In this document: positions 24,298 to 36,200 of the stretch, in pieces
How the letters are laid out: each line of letters opens with the position of its first letter
Numbering within the stretch: position 1 is the stretch's first letter
From: Rhynchonema sp. JSB1_4
Taxonomy: Eukaryota; Nematoda; Chromadorea; Monhysterida; Xyalidae
Assembly (NCBI GenBank): GCA_030248065.1
Contig: JASAMV010006656.1
Span: forward strand, 62,001-126,000
Length of the DNA stretch: 64,000 nucleotides
Direction of reading: 5' to 3'
The notes under the pieces: model-generated
Seen by the model: the letters and a program-made list of their open reading frames with translations, nothing else
The model's database searches: none
Told to the model about the DNA's origin: nothing
Made by a program: the position numbers and the translations under genes

Positions 24298-27200
24298 TCA
24301 ATCATTATTTTCGAGTGCATCCAATCTGGCGCGTTGTTTCCGTTGGTAGATCTCGTATTGATGCAAGCCGACCATCCATGCGACGTTCAGAAACAGATAG
24401 ACGAACTCGCAGCACGTGATCACGCTCACGCCTGCCATGAAAACAAGTTGGGTTCTGTTTTCAGCAGAAAAAAACAGATTAAAGCGGACTTTTCTAATGT
24501 TTGAATTTGCGGTGGATATGTATACGCTTCGACTTATTCACAGATCAAGTCCCCAAGTCAGCGTCAGTGTGTGCGCATGCACCAGACACAAATACATACC
24601 AAGCCACAAGCCGAATTGTCCGCCGAAATCGGCCAACAAATTAGCGACGCCGTATGCTGGTGATTCGGACATGTATTCGTAGTTGAGTTGATCGAAGAAC
24701 ACTTCCAGCATCGCGCCGTTGTCGCTGTGAATAAAGAATAACAATGTGGAGTGGTAGTGTGCTAATCTCAACCCACTTTCGCAGAAAGACGGTGCACCAG
24801 GTCATCGTCAGTGCGGTTTCACGCAAATGACCATATTTTCCAGCGTGGATGGAACGGAGTGATTGACACTTTTTCCAGCTCTGGCCAAAAATTGCTGACT
24901 ATTCCAAATTGACCTTTGGCCTCAGCGTAAAAGTTGTTCATTATAAAAGTTGTAAAACTGCACGTATACCGTATTTTTCCTATGTTGTCAGAGATGCTCT
25001 GACCCCAGGGTGTTCGTTGGAGATGGGTATTGCAGAGTGGCCAAAAATACAGGGATTGGGAAAAATACAGCATGAAGTTCACTGAGCTTACCGGTAGTAA
25101 CGCACGCACTCGGCATGTGACTTGTCGCACAGTCCAAGCTGCAAAGTGGCGCAAACAATAGGTTAAAAACTTTTGAATGTTAAAAAGTTGTGATTTCAAT
25201 TTGGAGAAAATTTATATTTTATTTGAAAGTTTATTTCACTGAACATCAATCTGCGTCGCTCACTACTTTGAACGTAAATTAGTTCTTGCAGTGTATATTT
25301 TCAAATTGTATACTTGCCTGAACTTGCAAGCTGGGTGATGGCCATTGCGATGCCGAGTAGGTGACGGTGTACATTGAGCTGAAGCATGATTGTTTGCAGA
25401 TGCACTCCGTCGCGCTGCCTGCATCCTCGGACTCTCGACTCTTGGAGATCCCGTCCAGACAGCGTCCTGAACAGGGTTGGGTTAAAAAAAAGTAAAAATT
25501 TTTTTGTAAAAAAAATTTTTTTTCTAAAAAAAGCTCGCCACTTCTTCGGTTTTTAAAAATTAGAAATGTAAGTTCACTTTTTTACTATTTCACAACTTTT
25601 TTTTTATTATTTCCCCCCTTTTTGTGGTAAAAATGCGTGTTTTTATGCATGTTTCTGCTTGTTTTTTTCTCAAAAAATCGCCTGCGGCGCTTGTATTTCG
25701 CATCGGTACAGTGTCATTTTACAACGTTAGACAGTCCGTGGCTCTACTAAACAACCTAAGCAGCCGTCATTATGTGCGCATTCAGTTATTCCAGGAAGTC
25801 AAATCTGCTTGAAGTCCAAAATTATCGTTCCAACACCGCGGGTTAAGCAGCTGTTTTCATGTAACTTTGCTTAAAAAATGTGCCAAGCATTTACCTTTCC
25901 CGTGACTTCACTTTCCCTTCACTTTTTATACTTCAATCTACAGATGTTGGTACATATGGTGGACAGGCTATCCCCAACGCCAATTGTCACGTTATCTGGC
26001 TCATTGTAAAAAAATATGACCTCGCTACTGCCCGTTTGTGAACACAACTGGTCGGTGTCAACTATTCCTATATTCTCAAGTGCAATCAAATATACTTACA
26101 AAAATTTTCGACAATTTTTCACGTTGAGAACGGAAATTTTTGTGGTCCGGAATAAAAAAAGTAAATCTTAAAAAAAAAATTTTAAAAATTCAAAAAAGTT
26201 AAAAAAAAAGTTCGAAAATAAAAAAAATTTTTAATCCAACCCTCGTCCTGAATACAGTCTGCCCTCTTTATAATGACGCATTTTTCAGTCGCTATGAAGG
26301 ACAGCAGTAGCTATATTACAGTGAAACGGCAGATTGGGCACCGAGATACCTGCTCGAAAATCTTGCACTTTGCGGCGGTCAGTGCACTACACCCTCTTTA
26401 TGGTGACCGTCATTAGCGGATCCAGGAGGGCCACAAGGGCCTGCGTACATTTAATTTCTGATTGCATGTTGTCTGTGTCTGTCTGTCCGTGATTTCGTCC
26501 ATAAACTCCGTAAACTCCACACCCGGTCTTGTAATTATGCTTCTTTCACTTAATCTTCTTATTTATGTATTATTGAGTGGGTGTCGACGCTATAAACTAA
26601 CTAACATCAACCTCAGACTGGTCGGAGACCCTGGAATCTGCACAATACTACCTGGTGTCACCACACAAGTTCGGTCTCAGGCGAAAATTTTTCAATTTTT
26701 GAAAAATATGTTGTATCGATTTCATTTATCCTGAAACGTCGTTTGCAACACTTTTTCTAATAAAAAATTTTTCGTCAAAAAAAATCAAAAAAAAAATTTT
26801 TTTAAAAAAGCTCGTTAATTAAAAAAATTTTTTTTCAACCCTGCCTGGAAGGAAACGCACTGTTTGGGCCAATCCGCACGTGAAAAGCCGCGTTGGAAAC
26901 CAAAGTAATGCTTCGGCAAACGTCAAAGGCGTTGGCGCCAAGCTGTGGATTGTGTCTGCGTCGTTGCGGCAGAAATAGCGAAATTCTCGATTTAAAATTA
27001 AAATACAACCTTAGTTACAAAAAATAAGGTTTCCAAAAAAAAGCGTGAGCTTTCAGATAAAATTTGAATCAGCTCACGTGGTCGAGATTAGTTTCTTTCC
27101 ACATTTCTGCATTTCTCAGTTTGAAATTTCTTTTATAGCCGGCTTGTAACATCAGCGAATCCTCGCCAGAAAATTTTCTTGCGTCTCAACTGGAAAATGC

Positions 27201-30200
27201 ATTTTCGTGCAAATTCTAAACAACCTCCAGAAAAAATTACTTTTCAAAGATGGAACAAGATACTAGATAAAAATGATGAGTTTTTGGGTTTGTCCCCTCC
27301 TTTGGCCAAAAGCTGGATCCGCCACTGGTGGGTGACCGTCTACAGTGCACCAATAGTGCTGGCTGACAATGACATATGCAAAATTATGGAACAAAATAGC
27401 GTTTCATTGCCATAGTCTGGTCCGATTATCAAGGTGTGATAGTGGTGCGCGTTGTGATTACGGATAATCACTTTCAAAAACGCACAAAACGTACTTGCGG
27501 TCGGATTAACGGCCTCGCAATGCTTGAATGGTTTGATTACTGGGAATCTGATGATGAATCAGATTTCTGATGACTTAAATTTTGTGTTTTCACAGCTGTC
27601 ACCGGCTGATTTCATGTGATGTGGTGTGCGCAGTAACATCCAGAAAGGAAACGCACTGTTTGGGCCAACCCGCACGTGAAAAGCCGCGTTGGAAACCAAA
27701 GTAATGTTTCGGCAAACGTCAAAGGCGTTGGCGCCAAGCTGTGGATTGTGTCTGCGTCGTTGCGGCAGAAATAGCGAAATTATCGATTTAAAATTAAAAT
27801 ACAACCTTATTTATAAAAAATAAGGTTTCCAAAAAAAGCGTGAGCTTTCAGATAAAATTTGAATCAGCTCACGTGGTCGAGATTAGTTTCTTTCCACATT
27901 TCTGCATTTCTCAGTTTGAAATTTCTTTTATAGCCGGCTTGTAACATCAGCGAATCCTCGCCAGAAAATTTTCTTGCGTCTCAACTGGAAAATGCATTTT
28001 CGTGCAAATTCTAAACAACCACCAGAAAAAATTACTTTTCAAAGATGGAACAAGATACGAGATAAAAATGATGAGTTTTTGGGTTTGTCCCCTCCCTTGG
28101 CCAAAAGCTGGATCCGCCACTGGTGGGTGACCGTCTACAGTGCACCAATAGTGCTGGCTGACAATGACATATGCAAAATTATGGAACAAAATAGCGTTTC
28201 ATTGCCATAGTCTGGTCCGATTATCAAGGTGTGATAGTGGTGCGCGTTGTAATTACGGATAATCACATTCAAAAACGCACAAAACGTACTTGCGGTCGGA
28301 TTAACGGCCTCGCAATGCTTGAATGGTTTGATTACTGAGAATCTGATGATGAATCAGATTTCTGATGACTGAAATTTTGTGTTTTCCCAGCTGTCACCGG
28401 CTGATTTCATGTGATGTGGTGTGCGCAGTAACATCCAGAAACGAAACGCACTGTTTGGGCCAACCCGCACGTGAAAAGCCGCGTTGGAAACCAAAGTAAT
28501 GCTTCGGCAAACTTCAGGCGTTGGCGCCAAGCTGTGGATTGTGTCTGCGTCGGTGCGGCAGAAATGGCTAAATTCTCGATTTAAAATTAGAATACAACCT
28601 TATTTTAAAAAAATAAGGTTTCGAAAAAAAGCGTGAGCGTTCAGATAAAATTTGAATCAGCTCACGTGGTCGAGATTAGTTTCTTTTCACATTTCTGCAT
28701 TTCTCAGTTTGAAACTTCTTTTATAGCCGGCCTGTAACATCAGCGACTCCTGGCCAAAAAATTTTCTTGCGTCTCAACTAAAAAAATGCATTTTCGTCCG
28801 ATTTTGCTGTGTTGTCGACTAATCTTCAAGGGCGGATCCAGGGGGACATGGGGAACAATGCCTCCTTTGGTGTTTGGTCCATTTGGCCCCTGAAGGGGCA
28901 ATACCGTTTCGGAAGAAAGACGGAGAAAGTACGTAGCCCTAAATCGCAGGATTTTCACTCTGAAACACATCAAAAGTCCAAAAATCGCGCACTTCGCGCG
29001 TCAGATTGACACCTTTTTCAACGAAATTTTGCTTTCGCGAACGTAAAAGTGCCAAAATTTCGCGCTTCGTGCACATTGTCACGTGTTGTATAATATTTGG
29101 CGTAAAAACGGGAAATTCTAAACAAGCACCAGAAAAAAATGATTTTCAAAGATGGAAGAAGTGCTAAATAAAAATGACTGTTTGGCTTTGGCCCCCCTTG
29201 GCCAAAAGCTGGATCCGCCGCTGGTGGGTGACCGTCTACAATCCACCAGCAGTGCTGACAATAATACGCAAAATTATGAAACAAAGGGTGATATTTTCGA
29301 AACGGTGTAAAGGTGAGTTGGGTGTAAAGGTCGGTGTAAACTCAATCGAAAGCTCGGTCGGTGTCAGCTCGGTGTAAACATGAAACATTGCCTGCTGTTA
29401 ACGTGGAATGTTTCATGTTTACACCGAGCTGACACCGACCGAGCTTTCGACCGAGCTTACACCGACCTTTACACCCAACTGAGCTTTACACCGTTTCGAA
29501 AATGCCACCCAAAATAGCGTTTGATTACGCTCGTCTGATCCGCTTATCAAGGTGTGATAGTAGTGCACGTTGTAATTATTCTTTGTGAATACGGACAATC
29601 GCATTCAAAAACGCACAAAACATACTTGCGGTCGGATTGACGGCCTCGCAATGCTTGAACGGTTTGATCACCGGGAATCGCGGATCGCCGCATCCGCACT
29701 CCATCAGTACCATCTTCTGGAAGCAACTGCGCAGACAGCCCTGCGGTTGAAAGTTGGCATCAACAAATTGATCAGACAATTTGTAGAGTTGGTGACTTGT
29801 AAGATCGTTGACTTACCACACTTCACTAACAACATAGACTTATAGTAATGTCGTCAAATCATGTCGTCGCATCTTGTGGTCAAATCACGTGTATTACTTT
29901 CGCGCTCATTTGGGGCCCATGTAATATTGCTTGTTTGACCTTGACGACTTTATTTGACGACATGATTTGACAACAAAACTATTGGCCACAACATAATGCT
30001 GTTGACGATTTTAAAGGAAGTGATGTCAGTGGCGTATATGTGACAAGCGTCAAGTCACAAGTGCTATAAATGCTTCGGCCATGTCCAGAACACAGGACAA
30101 TTCCGATGACGTGATATACCTAGTCAGCAGTCTGCCGACGACACCATGGGTTGGTCATAACAGCGCAAGAAGCTCACTGTATGCTCATGAAGCTGAATTG

Positions 30201-33200
30201 AACTCAGTACATTGTGACTTCACCGTGTGCACTGCTTGCAGTGGATCTGCCCTGGCTATGCACAGATGTGACGAAACTCTGTTTATGAGTTTGCACGCAG
30301 TGATCTTACAGCCCAGCAATAAGAGACGCTGGTGGGGCTTTTTGGTGGCAATTTTGCCAGAGGTGTTCGCACTGGCGAGCCCTGGCGCCTCGGTCTGTCT
30401 GCGAAAGCAGGGCGAAACAGACCAATATTACTGAACTCAGCACATGCTGACAAGACAGACCATAAACCAGTGATATTAGATGAACGAGAAAAGCGGGTGT
30501 GTTGTACAGGGTATTTTGCAAAAGTTTACAGCTTCTCATTACTGCTGGCTCTCGTCTCTGTGCTACGCTGACAGACACGAAATTTTCCGAGTCAAAAATG
30601 TTTCACGGTTGACAAATGTTGTGTAGCAGCAGAAGCAAGGAACAATTATATTTCGGGATCCTTATCAATGAGAAACGAGAAATACATATATACAAAAGTG
30701 CGAATGTCAGCCAATTTTGAAGCTATTCGAAGGAAAATTTTTCACGACGGTCCTATACCTCAGTGGAATACTCGTAATCCTCATAGATGTAGCTTGCGTC
30801 TTTCCCATCTACTACACAGTCCCCATACGGATGACCCAATCGTTGCACGCGTTTCTGCAACATTTGTGAACATGTTTGTCGTCTTTGCCGCGAACTTACA
30901 GTTCCGGGTGCAATTCTAGGCTGAAAGTTGAAGTCGCGTGCACGCGACTTCCTAGTGCTGAAACATATAGGGAGCGCACGCCAGCGCACGCGCAAAGCTT
31001 CGCGTGCACGCGAAGTTACTTCGACTTTTGCCTATACTTTGCACTGTTTCGCACGCGCGTGCACGCGACTTCAACTTTCAGCCTAGAATTGCACCCGGTA
31101 CTGTACGTGTGCCCATCTGGTTCATTTGCACTGACGATGTCGTGGTGCACCGCAAGTCTCTGGTGAAACCAAGACTGGTGATCACCATGTTACAGTGCCC
31201 TGGTTTGCTACCATAAATTGCAGAAAGGCCTTAACTATAACAAAGAGGTGTGAAACATCACCCACAGCTTTGATTCCAAACGACGAAATGTATCCGACGG
31301 GAGCGTTGTAGCCGAAAATGTCCGGAAAGGGCACCTGCGGCTTTTCGTGAATGGTCAGTTTGACCCCGGCTGCCTCGGTGGTGGGCAGGTATTCGGTGAC
31401 GTTAACAAACACGATCAGACGGAGACCTGCGCGAAAAAAGTGAAGTGCGAAAATGAAGTGCTGCGCTTGCATGAATCTCATGGCCCACAGTACGCGAATA
31501 AACGTGTGATGGGACCGGTTCACAGAAGCCGAGCCTGCCGCATCTTTCTGAACATCTTTCCGCATCGTGAATTTCAATTTGAAGTTAATCTACAACAATT
31601 ACTCCAAATATTCTGTATTCTACATGGGGAACAAAACATCGAGTTTGAGCGTTCATTGTACTGTTCTTTCTCTCGGTTCTGTGGACCGGGCACAGCTTTT
31701 GCGCAATTTACATAATGGGTCAGGCGAATTAGCCACACTTACCATACATGGGTCCGGCGCGTGCACTTTCCTTCACTTCACTGCGATTGTGATTGAACGT
31801 GAAACAATTGCCGAAATTCGGATCCGGAATGATTTTGAAGTCCCTGTCAGTGTTTCGGACATTGTGTGTAGCAAGTCAATTATATTCTCGCCCAATTCAT
31901 GACCACTACATTAATTTTGAACAGCCTAAAACTTGTTCCCCAATTAAGTGATGATACTTGTACTACACTCGTAATTTCAAAACATCCTAGTCATTGCCAC
32001 CCACTGTTTGTAACAAAAACGGCACATCACGACTGAAGCCGATCGGATACGATATGATCACTACAAATTTGATATCTGAACAAGGTGATCTAAAGAGATA
32101 CGGTATATGGTGTGTCCCTTCAGATTAATAAAAACAGATCGTTGCATCCCAACTTTTCAATATCGCATTGTTTGCCGTTGAACGAGCATTTGTGCACAAA
32201 CTGCCGTTTCGAGTACGACAGCATGATGCGTTTGTCCATCGACAATGTTGACATCGCGAACACGATGTTCTCTTTCGCTTTCGTCACTATCGCTACCTCG
32301 TCAGTCATGCCCTGATTTGGCAAGGTGAGGTTTTGGATGATGATGTTTCAGGGAAGTCTTTTGTTAGCACGGAGTTGTGTAGCCGGTAATTGTCACACTG
32401 GCCTTGCTTGAGGAGATTCTTCGGCTCGGAGATTAAGTTTTTGAATTGATGACATAATTCGACCTCTTTTGCCTGTACACATAGTGAAATCATCGTTATA
32501 TTGGTGGCAAACAAACAAAAAAGTGGCATCAGTATGTACACTTTGAACGCAAAAAGTCACCCACTAATCAAGACCGATCCGATCACCAAGTTTGATGCAC
32601 AAGATTATCGTCCGTGCGAATGCTTCAGATAGCCACGTGACTCTAAATCTAAAAACGTTGATTTTTTCCCCAGCTTTCCTACCGTAAATCCCAGGGCCTC
32701 CAGAAAAGCCGGATCCTCCGTGGGCGCCGCCTGTCCATAATATTCCCACAAATTGAGGAACTCCATGCCCTCCTCGTGCGCAATACAGTTTTCGTCCACA
32801 CTTTGACACATGCACGTTCGCTCATTGTCACCTGATGTTGCAAGGCGTGCATAATTGTGGGCAACAAAACCGACGTGACTACGGACAAAAATGACGACAC
32901 TCTCAACTCAAAACCAATGCTCAGTAGAGCGACACGATTAAGTGATGTTACGAGCAATAATTGCGTGGTGTCTGTGTGAACATGATCTAGTGGAACTGGA
33001 CATCGAGGCCCTGCATGCTGACTGCGTGACATAAAATACTTGGGGACAACTAACCGATTGGGCTACCCTTGATCACGTGACACATGCCTTGCTCATTGCA
33101 CGAGTAACACGTCTCCGTTCTCTCTGACCATTTGTCCTGAATCAGAGTGTTGTATGTAGGTGATGAATTTTATGAGCCTCTTTTGGCAACAAATTCAAAA

Positions 33201-36200
33201 TATTTGTGCTACGTTGTGAACTAACCACTGTGTTTTTTTGATACCAACACGGAAGTTTTACACTTCAACAGTATTTCTTCGCACGGTACTAATATTTTGA
33301 ACATATGCCTACGACGAGGTACAGAATGTCCAGAATGTGTCCGCACACAGTCGCACCCAACCTTCGGGTAACAGGGCCAAGCATCGCCCGCATGTCTGTC
33401 AAACGCACAGTAGCACATCGTGTCACCGCCTTCTGGGAACTTTTCTTTGAGCGCTTCACATTGAAAGTCCGACACACAAGCGCACACCGTGTACGCCGCC
33501 TCGAATGTTACGCCTGTTGTCGAAGAAAGTTGTGTTGAAATTCGCAAAGTGTGATCATCATACAGGGCAAAGCCTGGGCATATGTGGTGCACTTGCTCTG
33601 ACGATGTTCTGGTGCACCGCCCGTCAGTGGAAACAGGACGAAAACGGTAAAATATACATTGTGCTGTGCACTATTCTCGCATTGCACATAACGCATGACA
33701 GCACAGGATTCTTTTTACTGCGTCCATATTCTGCGCTCCGTATCTGGAAGCTTAGAACGGCCATTGATCGCTAGTACAGGTCAACATGAAGCCAACAACT
33801 TCCTCTCCAGAAAACAAAAAAAAACCCGCGCGCCACAAAAACACCCAAAGCGGAAACCGAAAAAAAATTACAGTCACTATTCGTTATGGCGATATCAACA
33901 CGAAACACGGACAACACGAAAATTATCGTTATAATAAATGTGAATATAATGAGTCACAATTGAAAGGAGCTGCCTGAACTTGCAAGGCGCTGCCCACCGA
34001 CCTTCTGCCCGTTTCGTCCTCAAACGATGACCACCGCGGTCGTCTTTCGGCTTGTCCTTTTGTGCCGCGCTTTTCATCACATCGTCGAAAGCTTTCAACT
34101 GGAAAGTTGTGAAACATTCCACATTAAATGTGCACTGATACTGATCTTTCTCAAGTGTGGTGGCACACTTTTACCCCAACAACTAAACGTTTTATGCCCA
34201 ATCTGCTGTTGAGCTGCGAATCGCCAGCCGTGTGCAGTGAACAGTCTTGTGTGAAGGCGAACTCGGTGTAAAGTTGAAATATCCCACGTTTCATGGTCAC
34301 ATCGAGAGCTTATAATACGCCGACCGAGCTTCACACCGACATTTAAGGTCGATTTATACTTATGACTTCCGGGAAGTAGAAGTCAAAATCCGGAGAAGTC
34401 ACTACCACGCAGAAGTGCCCGGCAGGGCAGTTATTGCTTGTAGTGATTGCCTGTTCCGCTCTGTCCATTGACCGCTGCCTGCCGCCTACTGTTCTTGCTC
34501 TGTTAATGAGCTGACCGAACGGGCAGCCACAAATTTCTGACTGCTACTGCCGGGCAGTCAGAGTATAAACCGACCTTTATACACCGAGATCATGTTAACT
34601 TGTGTGATCTTGAATTATTGTTAAGAATATTCGAAAATTCCACCATAATAAAAACTATATAGAATAAAATGGCAACCGTTTTCTTGACGAGCGTCACGCT
34701 GTCAGCGGCACTGCGTCGGTACGGATTCAGGTTGCACAACGTGATCGCTGGGAAGGCGGGCGCTTCGAAGATCAACTGAAACATTAGGCTTGGCAGTGGA
34801 CCGTGAATGAGAAAGACAATGATGATAATCGGGCCTGAATCCAATGTCCTAAAGCTCCAATAGCAGTCCATCGATGTCGGTTTCGGGAAGTCGGCCATTC
34901 CCATTCCAGTGCTCGCTACATATAACATGGTTTTTATGGCACTCGAATTTTGGGGCAGAAAAACCCTGCGTCATTTTTTCAAAAGATGACTATCCACAGT
35001 TATTGACTATGGTCATTTAATGTGTTTTATTGGTTCATGCCAAAGCCATGCACAATCAGCATTGTAATATTCATTATTATCACTTGAAGATTGCTGACAA
35101 GATAAACAGTTTTCCAGCGGATTTATATTTGCAGTCACCACGTGCCAATGCATGAGTTCAATGAAACAAATACAAAACATAGTTCACGATTCATCACTGG
35201 TGTTGAATGGTGCGTAACAGTCGAAGCAGCAGTTCATTCGAGTTCTTCCTGTCCCCTTCACAATAGTGCTCTCTGGGTCCCTGAAGGCGCAGATGAGTAG
35301 ACATGGTAGTACCCCTGGCACTTGGCCCATAACAAGACCTTATTGCTTTTTACTTGTATTATTTGCCCACTTTCTCAGTCTGTTTTCTCAATTCCGCAGC
35401 ATTATAGCTCCAGAAGTAGGATTTGCTGCGTGCTGAACACTATGAAGTTCGCTGATCTTCATCGTATACAGTGGTTGTATAGAGGGGAGCGTAAAAGATG
35501 ATGCGGTTAAAATCGTGCCCGTCTTCGTTTGGTGTTCTGATTGGTTACCCTTCATTCATTCTGATTTTGATTCATTACCCTTTTCCACGGTTACTCAGCC
35601 GGTTATAGTCAAATTCTCGAAATGACTACAATAGTGACATGAAGTGTTTTCACGTCGCCTTGCAAACATACCGTATCCATCAACAGTTCAGGTGATCCAA
35701 AGCAATTAAAATCAAGAGAAACTCTTCGTGTGTTCACAGTGGACACAGACCAATCAGACAATCATTTTTAACTTTCCCTGATTGCATAACCCTAAATCAT
35801 TTCAATTATTTTAATTTTTGAAATCTATATTGCATTGACGGCTTGAGTGGTTTCCCTCATGTTTTTTTTGTAATTTTCGTTGAGGTTCATCTGCGCAGTC
35901 GATATTCCTGCGGAAACTTTGGAATGACAGCAGAATCTGTACGTTTCAACGTGGGAATTTCCTTTCCGCACGTTGTGAGTTCATTTGTGAAATATTCATT
36001 TATGAACGTGTAATTTCCGAAGCTGCTTGTGTCGACGACACTGACTTGTCATTGTTGATGTTGGTCTTTTCGCAGTGATTTGTTTCTGTAATCTCCTGGA
36101 TTTCAAAAATGGAAGCTGTGGGGTTTTGGTGACCGCGCACACTCTTATTTGTTTCACAAAACCTCTGTGCATGTTGTTGTGGTAAATGCTTTCTTTTACA

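Noticed and set aside
26402..27340. Element between ATTAGCGGATCCAGGAGG and CTGGATCCGCCACTG, both next to GGTGACCGT
   Set aside because: The GGATCC ends are hAT-like, but the flanking repeat is offset from the right end by several bases and the tandem duplication confuses the boundaries.
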